DNA of 64,000 bases, from the NCBI GenBank assembly GCA_963971405.1, contig OZ020491.1, positions 3,540,910 through 3,604,909 on the forward strand. The letters are read 5' to 3'. The notes beneath the pieces are model-generated. The model was not told the DNA's origin. It did not search any database and saw nothing but the letters and a program-made list of their open reading frames with translations. This document shows, one piece after another, positions 31,556-45,209 of this stretch. Made by a program: the position numbers and the translations under genes. Each line of letters opens with the position of its first letter. Position 1 is the stretch's first letter. Source of the DNA: Psococerastis gibbosa. Taxonomy: Eukaryota > Arthropoda > Insecta > Psocodea > Psocidae.

Positions 31556-34500
31556 CTGGAAGTACCAATAAATTGTTATATTCCAATTATTTTATTTCAA
31601 AATAGTTTGAAAGGAAATTATGTATTTATGATGGTAGGTATCAATTAATTAAAGCCCTACCACTTTCAACAGCAAAGTGAAGGGACTCCTAATCAGTTGT
31701 TGCCCTGATGATATATTTTACCAATTCTGAAGTTATAGCATCTATTTAAGTTAATTACCCATATCATATTATTAGATATTAGATTTTAAATTAGGACTAT
31801 TATAGGATTATTTCTAAGTGTAATCCTGTTTTTTATGACAACGTCGAAACCCGTATAGGCTATGTAGGTACCTACTTGCCGGTTTAACGTGACTGATTAA
31901 AATATTGTCTATTGTCTAAAAATGTAACAGCAAAGGCTTTCACGGCCGGAGTCGAATGAAGAACCAGTAGAATCCATGAAGAGTCGACCGCAGATGTTGA
32001 CGAAAAAAAAAGTTCGCTTTCATTTCGACCACGGCCCATCAGCCCGGATTCTACTGGTTCTTCATTAATAATCATAATAATTAGACAATAGACAATAATT
32101 TAACTAGGCCTATAGCAATTAGACACATTTTAGTATTATATGGTAGGCTATATATAACACTGACATTAAATTAAATTTGGTTGAAGAAGTAACCTCCTCG
32201 TTATAACCGAAATTAGACTCTAATTGCTATATAGTTCCGCAAAGGATATGAAAATAGTTATATAATATATAATATATATATATATATATATATAATATAT
32301 ATATATATACATATAATATTTATAATTAATAATAATCACCGCTTGTTTATTCGCGATCCCTTCACATCCCTCAGCTTCACTTCAAACCAAATTATAGAAC
32401 CGGTAGGATACACTATATATATTGTGTTCTTTAAAAGAGTTATTATAATGTAGAAATTCTTATATTTTTTAATTTTCTCCCCCCCCCCCCTCCTCCCCGA
32501 GAAAAATTTCTAAATCCGATGTGATCCGAAATTTCTAAATCCAATGTAAGATAATGCCGTGCTGTCCTTTCGGAGACTTTACAAGTGATTGTGGGACCCA
32601 CCCTTAGTATTACCGTACCTGAAGGGCGTTGAAGACGTCTGGGACAATCCAAATATAGTAGGGTCCCTCCACGGCAAAGCTGACGACCTCCAGAGTCCAG
32701 CCTATGCCCATTACAAGAAACAGCTTCATGTACAGGAAAAACCTGGAAGTAACAGGTACAATGTGTACAGGCGTGTCAAAGAAGTATGTAGGAGGGGTAT
32801 ACTAACAAAAAGACGTGGCAAGCAACAAACAAGAAACCGGTCCGAGTTAAGGCGCCCATTCCACCGACCGGCTAGGGCTATTTACAAAAACGGTGACGTG
32901 GTAGCAGACATTCAAGACTTAGGTGGCGATTCCATCGACCTCGCATTGCAGACTACAAATGACATTGACGGAAATTAGAATTTTTCTTTTTATAGAAATC
33001 TATCAAATTGTTTGTACTTAATATATCCCATGACGCCATTTTTTAATTTTAGTTTGTTTGTTTGTGATTTTACTGTATGATCATTGATCAATTTTAACTA
33101 TGGCATAGAGGAAAATAAACGTTTCCGTCAATTCTGCAATGCGAACAGACTAATAAATTGTAACAGTAGTAACTAGTAACAATGACACAGGGGCACGCAA
33201 CGTATTGGAGCGTCAATTATCTTCAAGAAATAATTTTTTTCACATAACCAAGTATATTTTTGGGAAAGCAACATATGTTTGGATTTATTACTCTATTGAA
33301 CACCTAAAACATATAACTGAAGGTAGAAATCATTGATAGAAAGGTTCCGCAGAAAAATTATTTTTTAGTCATTTTTCATGAAAATTGAGTTATATTAATT
33401 TTTTAATTTTTTACAGAAGCAAACTATCAAGGGGCAAGTGACCTCTGCATTTTGTTAACTTTAATAACGACTACATTATACGTGAATTTAAAAGAAATAG
33501 TTGCAGCCATTTATGAGAAATATGTTTTTTATACGTTGTTTTGGAATTTTTTTGAGAATAAAACCCCCCAAAATTGAGTTAGCCCAAAAAAATGGTCTCG
33601 AGGTATGATTTTTGTGAACCTACATGCCAAATTTCATCAAAATCGAAAGAGTAGTTTGCCCGAAATCGATGAACAGACAGATAGACAGAGCGACTGAGAT
33701 TTCAAAAAAACACTCTTGGGCTCCTGGGACCTCAAAACGTGTTAATCCGTTGAAATCTTGGAGTCGAAAATTTTCAACGCCACAAGGTTTCCTTAGCCTC
33801 TACTGTATAAATTGGAAAACAATAAAACACACATCGAGTTTCGGCTCATGCCTTCGTCAAGTGTAAAAAACATTGTATCGTGTACGTACGAATGTAATAT
33901 AAAACCAAAACTACTTGCCAAGATGGTACGTACAGTATAGAATTTGGTAAAAAATAGTTGAAAATTTACGGTGGTAACTTCAACAACAAGGGCAAGTGAA
34001 TCCAGTCCAGGGCCTCACAGAGTCACAGTCATCGAACAATAAGGGCGGAGCCCATTGTCTGTGGAAGGGGGCAACCTTTTCAGAGTGGATGCTATTCCTA
34101 TCATCAGTCAAGCTTCGTCCTGATCAAGGCTGACGGTTGCTGAACGATTAACTCATTGCTCTTGTATTCTACTCTGAATTATAAGGTAAATCCGATCACC
34201 TTGAGGATTGGAACTACTGTTCTCCCGATTGCAGTGCAAGCTCTCCAACCACAAACCACTCGACCACGGCCCGCGCCAGAATATGCCGTAATAGTTCTAC
34301 TTGAACTTCACTTTTTCCGTAACAATGACAATGGGCCACCCTAATTTTTCGATGACTGCGAGGTCCTTGCCTCTAATGGCTTCTAGCACAGCAAGCAATG
34401 TGTAAGTTCAACCAGCCTTTCGTTAAGTGGTAGTTGACTACTAGACTAGGCTGAAGAGTCGCAGGTAGGAATTGAGAATCGTAGCTGCCCGTCAGAAATT

Positions 34501-37500
34501 TTTAAACTTACTTTCCTTTGTTCTCATTACTTCTCGGATTGTCACCACCTTGCAACGGCACTGATGAGAACCTCTTACTGACTTGTATTATCTTGTATAC
34601 TGTTGCCACAAAAAGACACAGGTTGATAGTAAGAAGAACCGCTATAAGGCCGTAGAAGTAATAGAACTTCTGAGATCTTTCTGAAAATTAAGAACATTTT
34701 AAAACCTGTCAACCTGCAAAACTGATGATGAAAACTCGCTTTCACTGAGGGATTCCGGCCATAAACTGCTATGTTCCTACAGAAGGCACCGGTTAATAAT
34801 AAGAATTCCCACATGACCATCAATGTAAATTAGGCCTAAGTAGGCCTAACATGGCTTCTAAAATTTATCGTATACGTAAAAATGTAAACATGTATGAAAC
34901 CTGCAAACATGCAGACAGAAATTTTTTAGCGAAACCAGCACTTGAATAAATAAATAAATATTAACTTTTTGTTCTATATGTATGTGTATTATGCTTTGTG
35001 TCAGGTTAATTAAGCCTGAACAAATAGGCTACCAACGCTTTTATGAATTTCAATTGCCAAAAGGATGGTTTCTGAATTAGGTTATACGTATGACCGTTGT
35101 AGTTGCCCCTTTCTTTCAGATTAATCAATAGTAAGGTTAGGGCCAGGTGGTATTAACGTGCTTGCACTGCAGTTATGCCTTATTTACGCGCCGCATGCGA
35201 TCGGAGACTCTACCCGGGTACTAACCTAGGCCTGCAGATGCGACTGAAGAGGCCATTCGGATACATTCATTAAATTGAAGAGGGAGACTGCGCCATTTCC
35301 TCGCCGGGCAGTACCTCGCTGAACAGTACATCACCAGACAAATCTCTTTTCTTACATTAAATCGAATATGGACAACGCATCGCCGTTTAGGCAAATTTTG
35401 GTCATTGCATCGCCGGCCATTACCTCGCTGGCCAGCCCAAAATTGAAATATCGGGCGCTCCTCACATACCAAATCTAGATTTGAATACGTTATTGTCAGG
35501 AACTATAGAGGGCCCATTTCAAGATAAGGGTTCGTTCCATGATCTAGTTTTGTACTTTCAAGAGCTCCTGATCCTTCCGGAACTTCCCCTGTGCTGGCAT
35601 AACCCATATACAAGCCTAAAGCCTCTGAAGGCTACTTACCAGCGAGAAAGCAGCTATTAGTACCAAAATTAGGTTTAACTACCTCCAGTGGGGACCATTC
35701 TATGATGAGTGTTAAGATAAGTATGATTGCCGCCCCTCCCCAGGCATATACAGAGTATTTTATGAACTTCTTACGCTCACTTTGACGAGAGGATGTCGCT
35801 CCCCTACAATTGCTGGAATAAAGAATTAGAATTCATTGTTAAGCACAAAACTAAAGGGGTAGCTTGCAATCCTAACTTCATTCGACGTTGATTTTTGTCA
35901 CCACCATTATATTAAAGAACGAATGAACCCGTACATCCTTTCCTATTTATATATTAGTAATTATAATAACTTTTTGTTCCATTACTAAGCCTACCTAGCC
36001 GAGTGAAGGCTCAACTAGAAAGGCCCGGGACTGCCTGCTTTACATGCCCTCCGAAGCATGGCTAGAAAATGTAGGAAATGTGGGACCCGAACCAACAACC
36101 TTTCGTGCGAAAGTAAGAGTTCGTACCACTACTCAACATGTCCTGAGTATGGGTGCCGTAACAGTTTGAATAGGCTACTTAGTTGCATAGCCCCCCCCCC
36201 CCATTAAGTTCCTCAAATGCGTAAAACCCCACTATTTCGGTCCTATATTTCACAAATTGTCTCCCGGATATAATATAATATAGAACCGTTATTGCTCTGA
36301 AAATGCGTAAAAAACCCAATATTTCAGCCTTATTATTATTTTTTTTTTAATCATATTTAATCTTAGCCCCCTCCTTGGTCTCATTCTAGATCCGCACCTG
36401 GTTGCATTGTAACTTTATTTCTCCCATTTGGTTCATCTGTTTTATCTAGATTATGTTATAATTTAAATGCACCATCAATTTATATGGTTTATACTTTTAG
36501 TAGAATAGTATCATAGTCTACAATAGTTAGACCAATATGTAATAGGCTACTACACGTATCTACACGATACGTATAGTAACTATAGTAACGTTATGGTATT
36601 AGTATACAATACATATACATATAACTTCTTCTTTTTTTAAACTTTTCTTTCTTCTCAACCTGTGTAATCTTTAAAACCTCTTTGTTTATCGATTTTAGGA
36701 AGCACTTTAACTTCCGTAGATACCTGTACGAACTTGGCAAAACAATAATTTATCACACATGTCTTGTTCTACTATTGTATTAATAATAATGCAATGTGTT
36801 ATCAATTATAAGGGAAAGCGAAACCGGCCGGTAATTTTACGAAATCTCCCTACACCTGATCGGCCAGAGCCGAAAGGTATTCTTTAAGTCAATTGGTCAA
36901 AGAAATTCATTGACTTCGATGGGCAGGTGGTAGCGTGCTTCCACTTGTGCGATTCTTTACAAGCCATGCGATCGGAGATGTGTCGTAACTCAACATGGGA
37001 ACTAACTTACAGAGGCGACTGAAGAGGTCAATCGGTAGCATTCATAAATTGTTTGACTGCGATTAATCTTTCTTTAGCATTAAAAAAAGTTAATAAGACT
37101 GCTTACCTGAAAGCCTGCCAAATATCGAAGCACATGACATTGAGCCAAAAAAATGCCGATACGAATGAAAATTGGATTACAGGACCTGCCAAAATAAATA
37201 AAATTAGAATTGAGGGTTGTTGTATTGGTACGTGTGGGTGAATAGGTGTTTCCGGACTACATCTGGCTACGGACTTGATAATCCATATCCCAAAGCTTTG
37301 AATGGTTCGGTGGGATTGCATATTCTAGAACGGGCAGACCAATACATTATAACATAGTAATAATGGCAGGGTACGCAATGTATTGGAGCTTAAATCTTCC
37401 ATAATTTCTTCAAATAATAATTTTTGAAGAAAACCAAATATTTATTTTGGGAATGCAACCTGATTGGTTTTGTTACTCGATTGAAGACCTAAAACATACC

Positions 37501-40500
37501 AGAAGCTAGAAATAATCTATAGCCTAGAAAGGTTCCGCAGAAAAATTATTTGAAATATACATAAATTATGAGGCCTAAAGCCTATCTTAATATATATATT
37601 TCGACTGTCCGTGTGTATGAATCCAAACTCCTCTCAAACGACTGGACCGATTATGATGAATATTGTTGTGTGCGTTCAAGGAGATTCGAGGATGGTTTCG
37701 ATTAACACTTTCGTCCACTGGACAATGTTTTTATAATTTGATTTTGGAATGTTTTACATTGGATCCAGGCAAACTGCCGACATCAACCGACATCTAGCGG
37801 CAGACTGCGCTACCATTAATTTTCGTTTATCCCGACAGTTGGTGCTGCGTGTGATTTTGGAATGTTTTACATTGGTGATTGGACATGAGGCGTCACCCAT
37901 GACGACACCCACCACAATTAATTTACATGAGCAGTGACTGCGAGGCCGAAGGCGTAAAAATTTTGTTTACTTTCTGCAAATATCTTATCAATTTTTTTAT
38001 GCAAACCAAAATAATTTTGACGCCCCCTTCCTCCCTTAGATCGACCCTTGCACCAGTATATAATAACTAGTCATTTGCACGTACCTGCTAAGGAGCAAAA
38101 CACCGCATTTGGTTGTTTCCGGGAAAGGTTTACGGCTGAGAGAAAGATGTCGCCAACGGCCAGTGAGGCCATGTGACACATTAGACATTTGCCGTGCGTG
38201 TTGCGAAGCTCCGGCAGATAGCAGTAGACGGCCAAAGTAAGCAGAAAAAATGGTATTGAGATTAGTGTGGCTATCTGAAATAATACCCAAAGATAGATAT
38301 TACCCTATCTTATGGCAACCCACAGCATCTTCATTTGTAGTCCGACCAATTTGAATGTTGTGTATCCTTGTGCGAGTTTCATTGGTGACTTCGTGGAACT
38401 TCGGGAACTTCTTAGGGAGAAGTAAGAACGCAATGATCCACAGTAAATTGATGTTTCATTGCCTCAATGGTAAGCTTGTCTCAGCTTGTCCGTCATCGCT
38501 GCTTGTATAAAGTCGATGTAGGTTGACATCCAGAACGTAACAATACAAATAAAAAAGACATGTGTGCTAGGACACATGGTAGAAGTGAAACTTCAACGTG
38601 GAAAACTAATCACAACGGACAAGTGGAAAAATGAATAGCAAGAGACAAGTGGAAAAACGAATCCCAACGGGCAAGTGAAAAAACGAATAGCAACAAAATT
38701 TTTACTTGAAGTTATACGGGTACCTAGATTTTCAAATTCGAGAAGCACATAAACAATCTGCACGTAAAACTTCAAGTAAAAATTTTGTTGCTATTCGTTT
38801 TTTCACTTGTCTGTTGCTATTCGTTTTTCCACTTGTCCATTGTGATTCGTTTTCCACGTTGAAGTTGCACTTCTACCATGTGTCCTAGCACACTTATTTT
38901 TCACAGGTTTACTGCATATTATGATTTGGTTTGGGTAGGTGCATTTTAATGAATGATTTTTATTTATTTAATTTAAACATAACGTAACACAATTCGTCGG
39001 CTTTCTCCACCACGCGGCTGCCTGCTCACTTTTGTGACATAGGCCACAGCATATAAAAATAATTTTACGCAAGCTAAATATATAAAACTAGGGTCAATCG
39101 CTGCCCTAACGTAAGAAGACCTATTTTGCGGCCGCCTGCAACGCAATACGGCTTTCTCCACCACGCGGCTGCCTGATTACTTTTGTGACACAAAAATCCT
39201 AATACCCCCCCCCCCCCCCCCCGTCTACATAGAAGTTTATACTTCAATAATGTCCGAAATCCATGACATTGGACAAAGGACCTATGGGCCACTATAAGTA
39301 GGCCTGGGGCCATAAAAAGTCTTTTAAAAAAAATATTTATTTTTGTGCACCTGCATGCCAAATTTCATCAAAAACCACACAGTAGGCCTATAGTTTTCTA
39401 ACAAATCAGACAGACCATCAGACCGAAAGACTGACAGACAAACAGACATTTCGTAAAAAACACATTTATAAATAAATAATAATAAATAATAAATGTATTT
39501 CCGTTTCTTCAATATTACATATAGCCTGCAGTGATATAATGAAGTAGGGGTGGCCCAAAGGATTTCTCCCGTGCTGGGGCCCCCTTAATACTAATAACTA
39601 AGCAAAAACTAATCTAAACTAAACTAATACATTATCGACAATAATTAATTTTATGTAGACTCTAAGTAACATCACCAAGTAAGTAAATAACTAAGATCAT
39701 ATACTAAGATGAAATAATATAAATGTTTATCACTCTGTTGAATCCGGGGTTGTTATGCTAGCGCGCCATTGCTGGAAAATTTGTTAGTTGATTTTGGGAC
39801 AGATGAAAGCTAATTTTACTAATGAATTTTTTTTTGTCATAGATTTTTTATGAACTCATCAAGGCTGTTATAGAATGGAACTGATAGGTAAATGTGCGAA
39901 TGTTTGAAAAGGGTAGTGTTATGATTGGGGATCTGAAGATTGCGACCAACACCAAGTCTTGTGCCACAGTCATGTTGAATTAAGTCTGATTGGTTGTTTG
40001 CGTCTAGTAATTTTTTGTACCTGCATAAACAAAGCTGTCTTGCGTAAGTGATTGGACTAGCGCGAAGTAAATTTGTCTTATAACGTCACGGTTTACAATA
40101 TTCCTTAGTCTTTTGAATTTGTACAAGGTTTTTCTTATCCTTTTGACAGTTAATAATATGTGCTCACTCCATCGTAAATTGTGGTCTATAATGGTCCCTA
40201 AGTATTTGTATCCATCAGTTTTAATCATTTCTCGGCAATTGTAACAGTTGTTTAGAGCACAGTCATGTCCATGAAGTATCAAGTGCTGGTTTTCAGGTTG
40301 CCCATCAACCGTGTTGCTGAAAGCCATGTACTCCGTTTTATTAATGTTAAGGGTAAGTAAGTTCTTGTCTAGCCAATCTTTAACCTTGCTGCCTTTAAAC
40401 TTGGTTCCTATATGGGACCTCAAAACGTGTAGATCCACTGAAATCCAGAAACCGTAAATTTCAACTGTAACGAAGCTTTCCTTATACTATACTAATGTAT

Positions 40501-43500
40501 AAATAGAAAAGCAATTAACAAATACTTACTTTAATAGCAAGGGGAACACTATTTACTTCCCATGGACAGACCAGTACAATGGTTCTTTCCCCTTTGCCGT
40601 CGGGGTCCAGCAAAGTGTCAATACAATACCCGTCCAAATCCTTTCGAGCTCGGTCATTGTTTGTAAAAGTAAGTTCTCCATTACTTAGAAGTTGAAAAGC
40701 ATCATGCAGATTCTGAGTAGGGTCCAACGGATACATTTCTTCGCAAGGTTGACCTGTAAATCGAAAAGATGAGATGAAGTCGTGGTGTCATGTATTGCTG
40801 AGTTAGTCATACAGGGATGACACTTATTTATTAATTTATTGGCTTTATATAAATTAAATAAAACCACATAATTAAAAACCTGCCATCCCAGTGAGGTATC
40901 TCTTAAGCGGCGTCCACACTATACCACCGATGGCCGGAGCAGTTAAGCCAATACAATGTGGACGTGGCTGTTGGCATGTGCCGCCGAGCCAATGGTATGC
41001 CACAGAAAATAACTAAAGTGTTGGTCTCCATCAAAGTAAGCCAGCGAGAGCGGGTAGTTGGGACCAGGGGCGTTTAACTTCAATGGATGTTTTCGTTATA
41101 CGCGGGAACTGTTCTGATTGGCCCTGATCCAAACCCACGATTTTTTTTTAATTTGATGTTGGTAAAGCCTGTTTGTGATACTTCTTTGTTTGTGATTTAC
41201 TACAAACATCCCGTGGCTGCAGATCCATGTCAACATGGCGGCTAGTGTAGCCTCTATAAGCTAAGTACAGGGATGAGACTGAGCCAGATATCCGTTCTGC
41301 AATGTGTAAGACTTCGACATATTTAACGTTGATACTTATCTCTGATATTTGGCTTATGGTTAAGGGGTGCCCCGTAAGGGTTACTATGCCTCCCGCCGTT
41401 CTAGTTAATATATTTCTATGAAAACAACGGACATTCCGACATTGGACAACACACAGCGGCCTTTAATAATATTATATATTTTTAATAAGTTTTGTGAGCC
41501 AATATAAATTTGAACTACGACGGGAAGTGAGGTGAGTAAACATATTTCATGTGCCTGTTTTTTTAAACATTTTCAGTTGTATACCATCCAACACCTTACA
41601 TATATTACATGGTTTTAATTTTCAAAATGGAAAATCGTTAGCATGTGCAACTCATTTGTGTAGCAAAACAACTAAAATTTGTTTAATTCATCATTCATTC
41701 CTTGTTTGTGAAGTGTTCAAGTGAGAAGGAAAAATAGTAAAAGGTACATTTGGTAAATTACAATTTTTTAAATAAAATTTTTTAAAACCTACGCACTCAC
41801 TTTGTTAGATCTCTTGTCAGTGCTATGAGATATGCCCGTAAGATGTTAGCACAACCATATATGCCTAGTTAACAAAACAATGTGAAATGTGTGGCCTACA
41901 ATAATTTAATCACGTTAAGTTGGACACTTACGAATCAGTTTTGACCATGTGTAAGAGGTTATTTGAACCCACAACGTGGAAGTAACTGTTTGAAAAAGGA
42001 AAATTACGTTACAATTGCATTTTAATCTACACAATAACTTGATACACAAATTGCACCTTAATGTAGCTGGCATATACAACCTAACTTGTGTGTTGACAGT
42101 GACCTTATTCCACTAACATTTTAACTGTGGAATGGATGAAGAAACTCTTGAGCATATTCTCCTGCAATGGTCCATTCCAAGCAGGGAGAAGGACTTACTC
42201 GTGACGGCATTGGGAGGAGGAGGAATAGAAAAAATTCTGGGACGGAAGAATCTTTGGGCACTGGTGAATGAATCATCTGGCCATCGGCATCACCTGAAGC
42301 TGGAACCCAGTAGTAAGAAGTAAGAAAATGGCAGTCGTCGGTGCTAACAAGTTGAACTCCATAGTGCAAAGTAAGTATTTTCTAGCAATCTCAGATAGGG
42401 GTGACGATAGTATATTAAGGGTGTACAGCCCGTAGGAAATTGGCAGCCCGAAATAATTAACTAATCATGTTATTTAACATTTGTCTCATTAAAGTTGTAA
42501 AAGACTATTTCATGCATCCTATGATAAGATATAGTATTTCTAATATTTTAAATTAATTGTAGCTTTTTCATCGACATGATAATATTTTGTAAACAATAAC
42601 CTTATTATATGATGCATAAAGTAGACTTCTACAACTGAAATGAGCCAAATCTTTAATAACTTGCTTAGTTAATTAAATAAAAAGTTTTAAATTTCGGGCT
42701 GACAATTTCCTATGAGCTCTTTAACTAATCTGCTATTTTTTATTTCCTATGTGTAGACCTACGCTATTATAACGAAAGCATTGGCATTTCGAGTACCTAT
42801 TCGACAGATTTACATGCTGCTTTTACGGTTCCAGAAACAGGAAAAGTGACACTATCTATGTTGTTAGATTTGTGGAAATATCCTTGTGTAACGGACTGGT
42901 GCGAGTTTACCCAAATATGCTTTCATTTTTATTAATTAGTGTAGGTAATGTCAAATTTCCATGGTCAGTAATTGTACCATGGCTGCCTACTCATGTTCCG
43001 ATCAATTAGAAACCTATAATGGAAATTAATATATAAATGATCAATTACGGTACCTACAGTATATGAAGTGGCAAGGTATTAAGATGCGCAGGTCTCTACA
43101 CACCATGTGATCGGAGAAAGGAGAAGCATCGTTACTTTTTCTTCTTCATATTTGTGCGGGTAGTTTGGTTTATCATATCATTTGAACTTTCAGGTGATGT
43201 CATGTCAGCGATTTATTAAGAGAATCTAGTTCGGGATGATCATGCATGCCGCCTTGATAAGGAGGAGAAAGATAGACGTGATGCTGGAAGAAGAAGACAT
43301 TGTTCGCTATGCAAAAGCCTGAAGGATTCGGATTATTGGCGGCGAATGGCTCATCACCGAGCAAGGGAAGGCTCGCAACCGATGAAGAGTATAGGTGGAA
43401 CCTGCACAAGATGTCAGTCTCGACTTTCCAGAAGAAGAGCAAGGACGAGAATGTATTCCTATTTCCACATAACAATCTATTTCGACGTGTTGATACATTA

Positions 43501-45167
43501 CATTTCGAGCTATTCACGTTATCACAAATAATTTGTAGATGGATTTTGTATGGACTGAGTTCAATTTAGTAATAAAAAGAAATGTAAATTTCTTAATAAG
43601 TATAATGTGCGTTGGTCATTGAGTATTTCTTAATTTTGTATTTAATATGTTAGGTACGGCTTAGTGTGGAACTATGAAAAAAAAATAGTTTGTTTAAAAT
43701 AAGGTGAATACTAACAACGTTGTCAGAGTACATACCAGAGTAGTCATTAAAAATCAATTATATAATGCAAAATAGGTCAATATAATATTAAATAGGAAGG
43801 GAGCGCGAGCCGGGCCGGCCGGGGCCCCGGCCACACAAAATTTAAAAAAAGGAGCGAATGATTCAGACGCGGGAGGGCCAACGTTATTATTATTTTTTTT
43901 TTGGCAGTTGGCAGTCTTTCCCTAACAAAATATTACCATTGAGTTAACGTTCTTATATATTATGTTGTTCTGTGGTTGGGACGTGCCAACCGTTGGCTTT
44001 ACGCGGTACGCAGGAATATCATCCTTGTGAATCCACCTCGTCTGACATTTTGCGGCTGAATGCCAACGGTCGGTGTGGACGAGGCCAACAATCTGATTTG
44101 CCGCGTTGGCATTGCCAACTGCCAATACGGCATAGTGTGGACACCGCTTAATTAACACTTAACGGGGATGACAAGCAATCATATACATATTTTTTTTTTT
44201 TTTTTTTTTAAAAAGATAAATCGCATACAAACAATTTGATGATGATGGATGATGTATCATTCGATTGACCTTTTCTGTCGCCTCCGTAGGTTATTACCCG
44301 TGATGAGTACGACACGTCTCCGATAGCATGGCGTGTAAAGACTCGCACAAGTGCAAGCACGTTACCACCTGGCCATCGAAGTCGCAATACATATGTAGGT
44401 AGACTATCTATTATAGTAAGAAAGAAAGAAAATTGTCTTTATTTTCCATGTGGGATGTATCATATACTTATAGTTATGGCTGGTGACACAGGGAAGTAAG
44501 AGTAAGAATATTTTATTTGCAAAAAATTACACTAACACAATATTATTAGCTATTATACGATTAGTCATGCATTGGTTAGAGTTTTTTTTAATGACTTTGT
44601 ATGGACCCAGGTCCTGGGTCTGCTTAAATAGTGGCCCATAGGTCCTTTGTACAATGCCCACGACCCCATGGATTTCGGACATTATTTGTATTGTTTCCGT
44701 AATCGTTTAATGTCAGCAGAATCTGTGTTTTAGCCTATGAGGTACTACCAGTCCCCAATAAACGAAATCGACGAGAAACTGGGTTTATTCTAGCAAGAAT
44801 CAGGATTAGGCATGCTCGCAAAACCCATAGTCCCATGATGGCGGTAGGGTTATAGTTCTTATATTGCAGGTATACTTGCCATGATAGAGTTTTGAGTTTT
44901 TATCCACTTCATTGTGCAGGAATTTGTATAATTTTTCATCATGAACTGGAATGTCAATGGAAGCTGTATTATTGTTACCAATGCATTTAAACGATGGAGT
45001 TTCATCATTATTAATTACGAATCCATAACTCTGACTCAGAGGGCAGCACTTGCGAACGCAGCTTGTGGCTGCGCAAGAACAGGTCCTGTGGAAAATGAAA
45101 TTTACATATAATAAATTACATATCATTTCATCAAAATCGACTGAGTCGTTTGCCCGGAAATCAATGA

Positions 45168-45209
<42 letters not shown>

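Larger units (their letters stand above)
29870..38560. repeat. Segmental duplication, left copy
   Basis: From about 29.87 kb, sequence recurs at +25535, then +25520/25521, then +25505, the steps being an AT-microsatellite difference, a small poly-run change and a 16-bp indel near 37410. Covers the 3' spacer and exons 10 to 5 of gene B. Since the match reaches the window edge, its right end is not seen. Confidence 0.95.

Noticed and set aside
32589..32978. 129-codon plus-strand open frame (and its copy at 58109)
   Set aside because: It is antisense to exon 9 of genes B and C and runs into a MITE; the sense strand encodes TM6.
43300..43569. Possible host gene inside gene B intron 3
   Set aside because: Short overlapping frames within the 3.24-kb TIR element; the only resemblance is to transposase.
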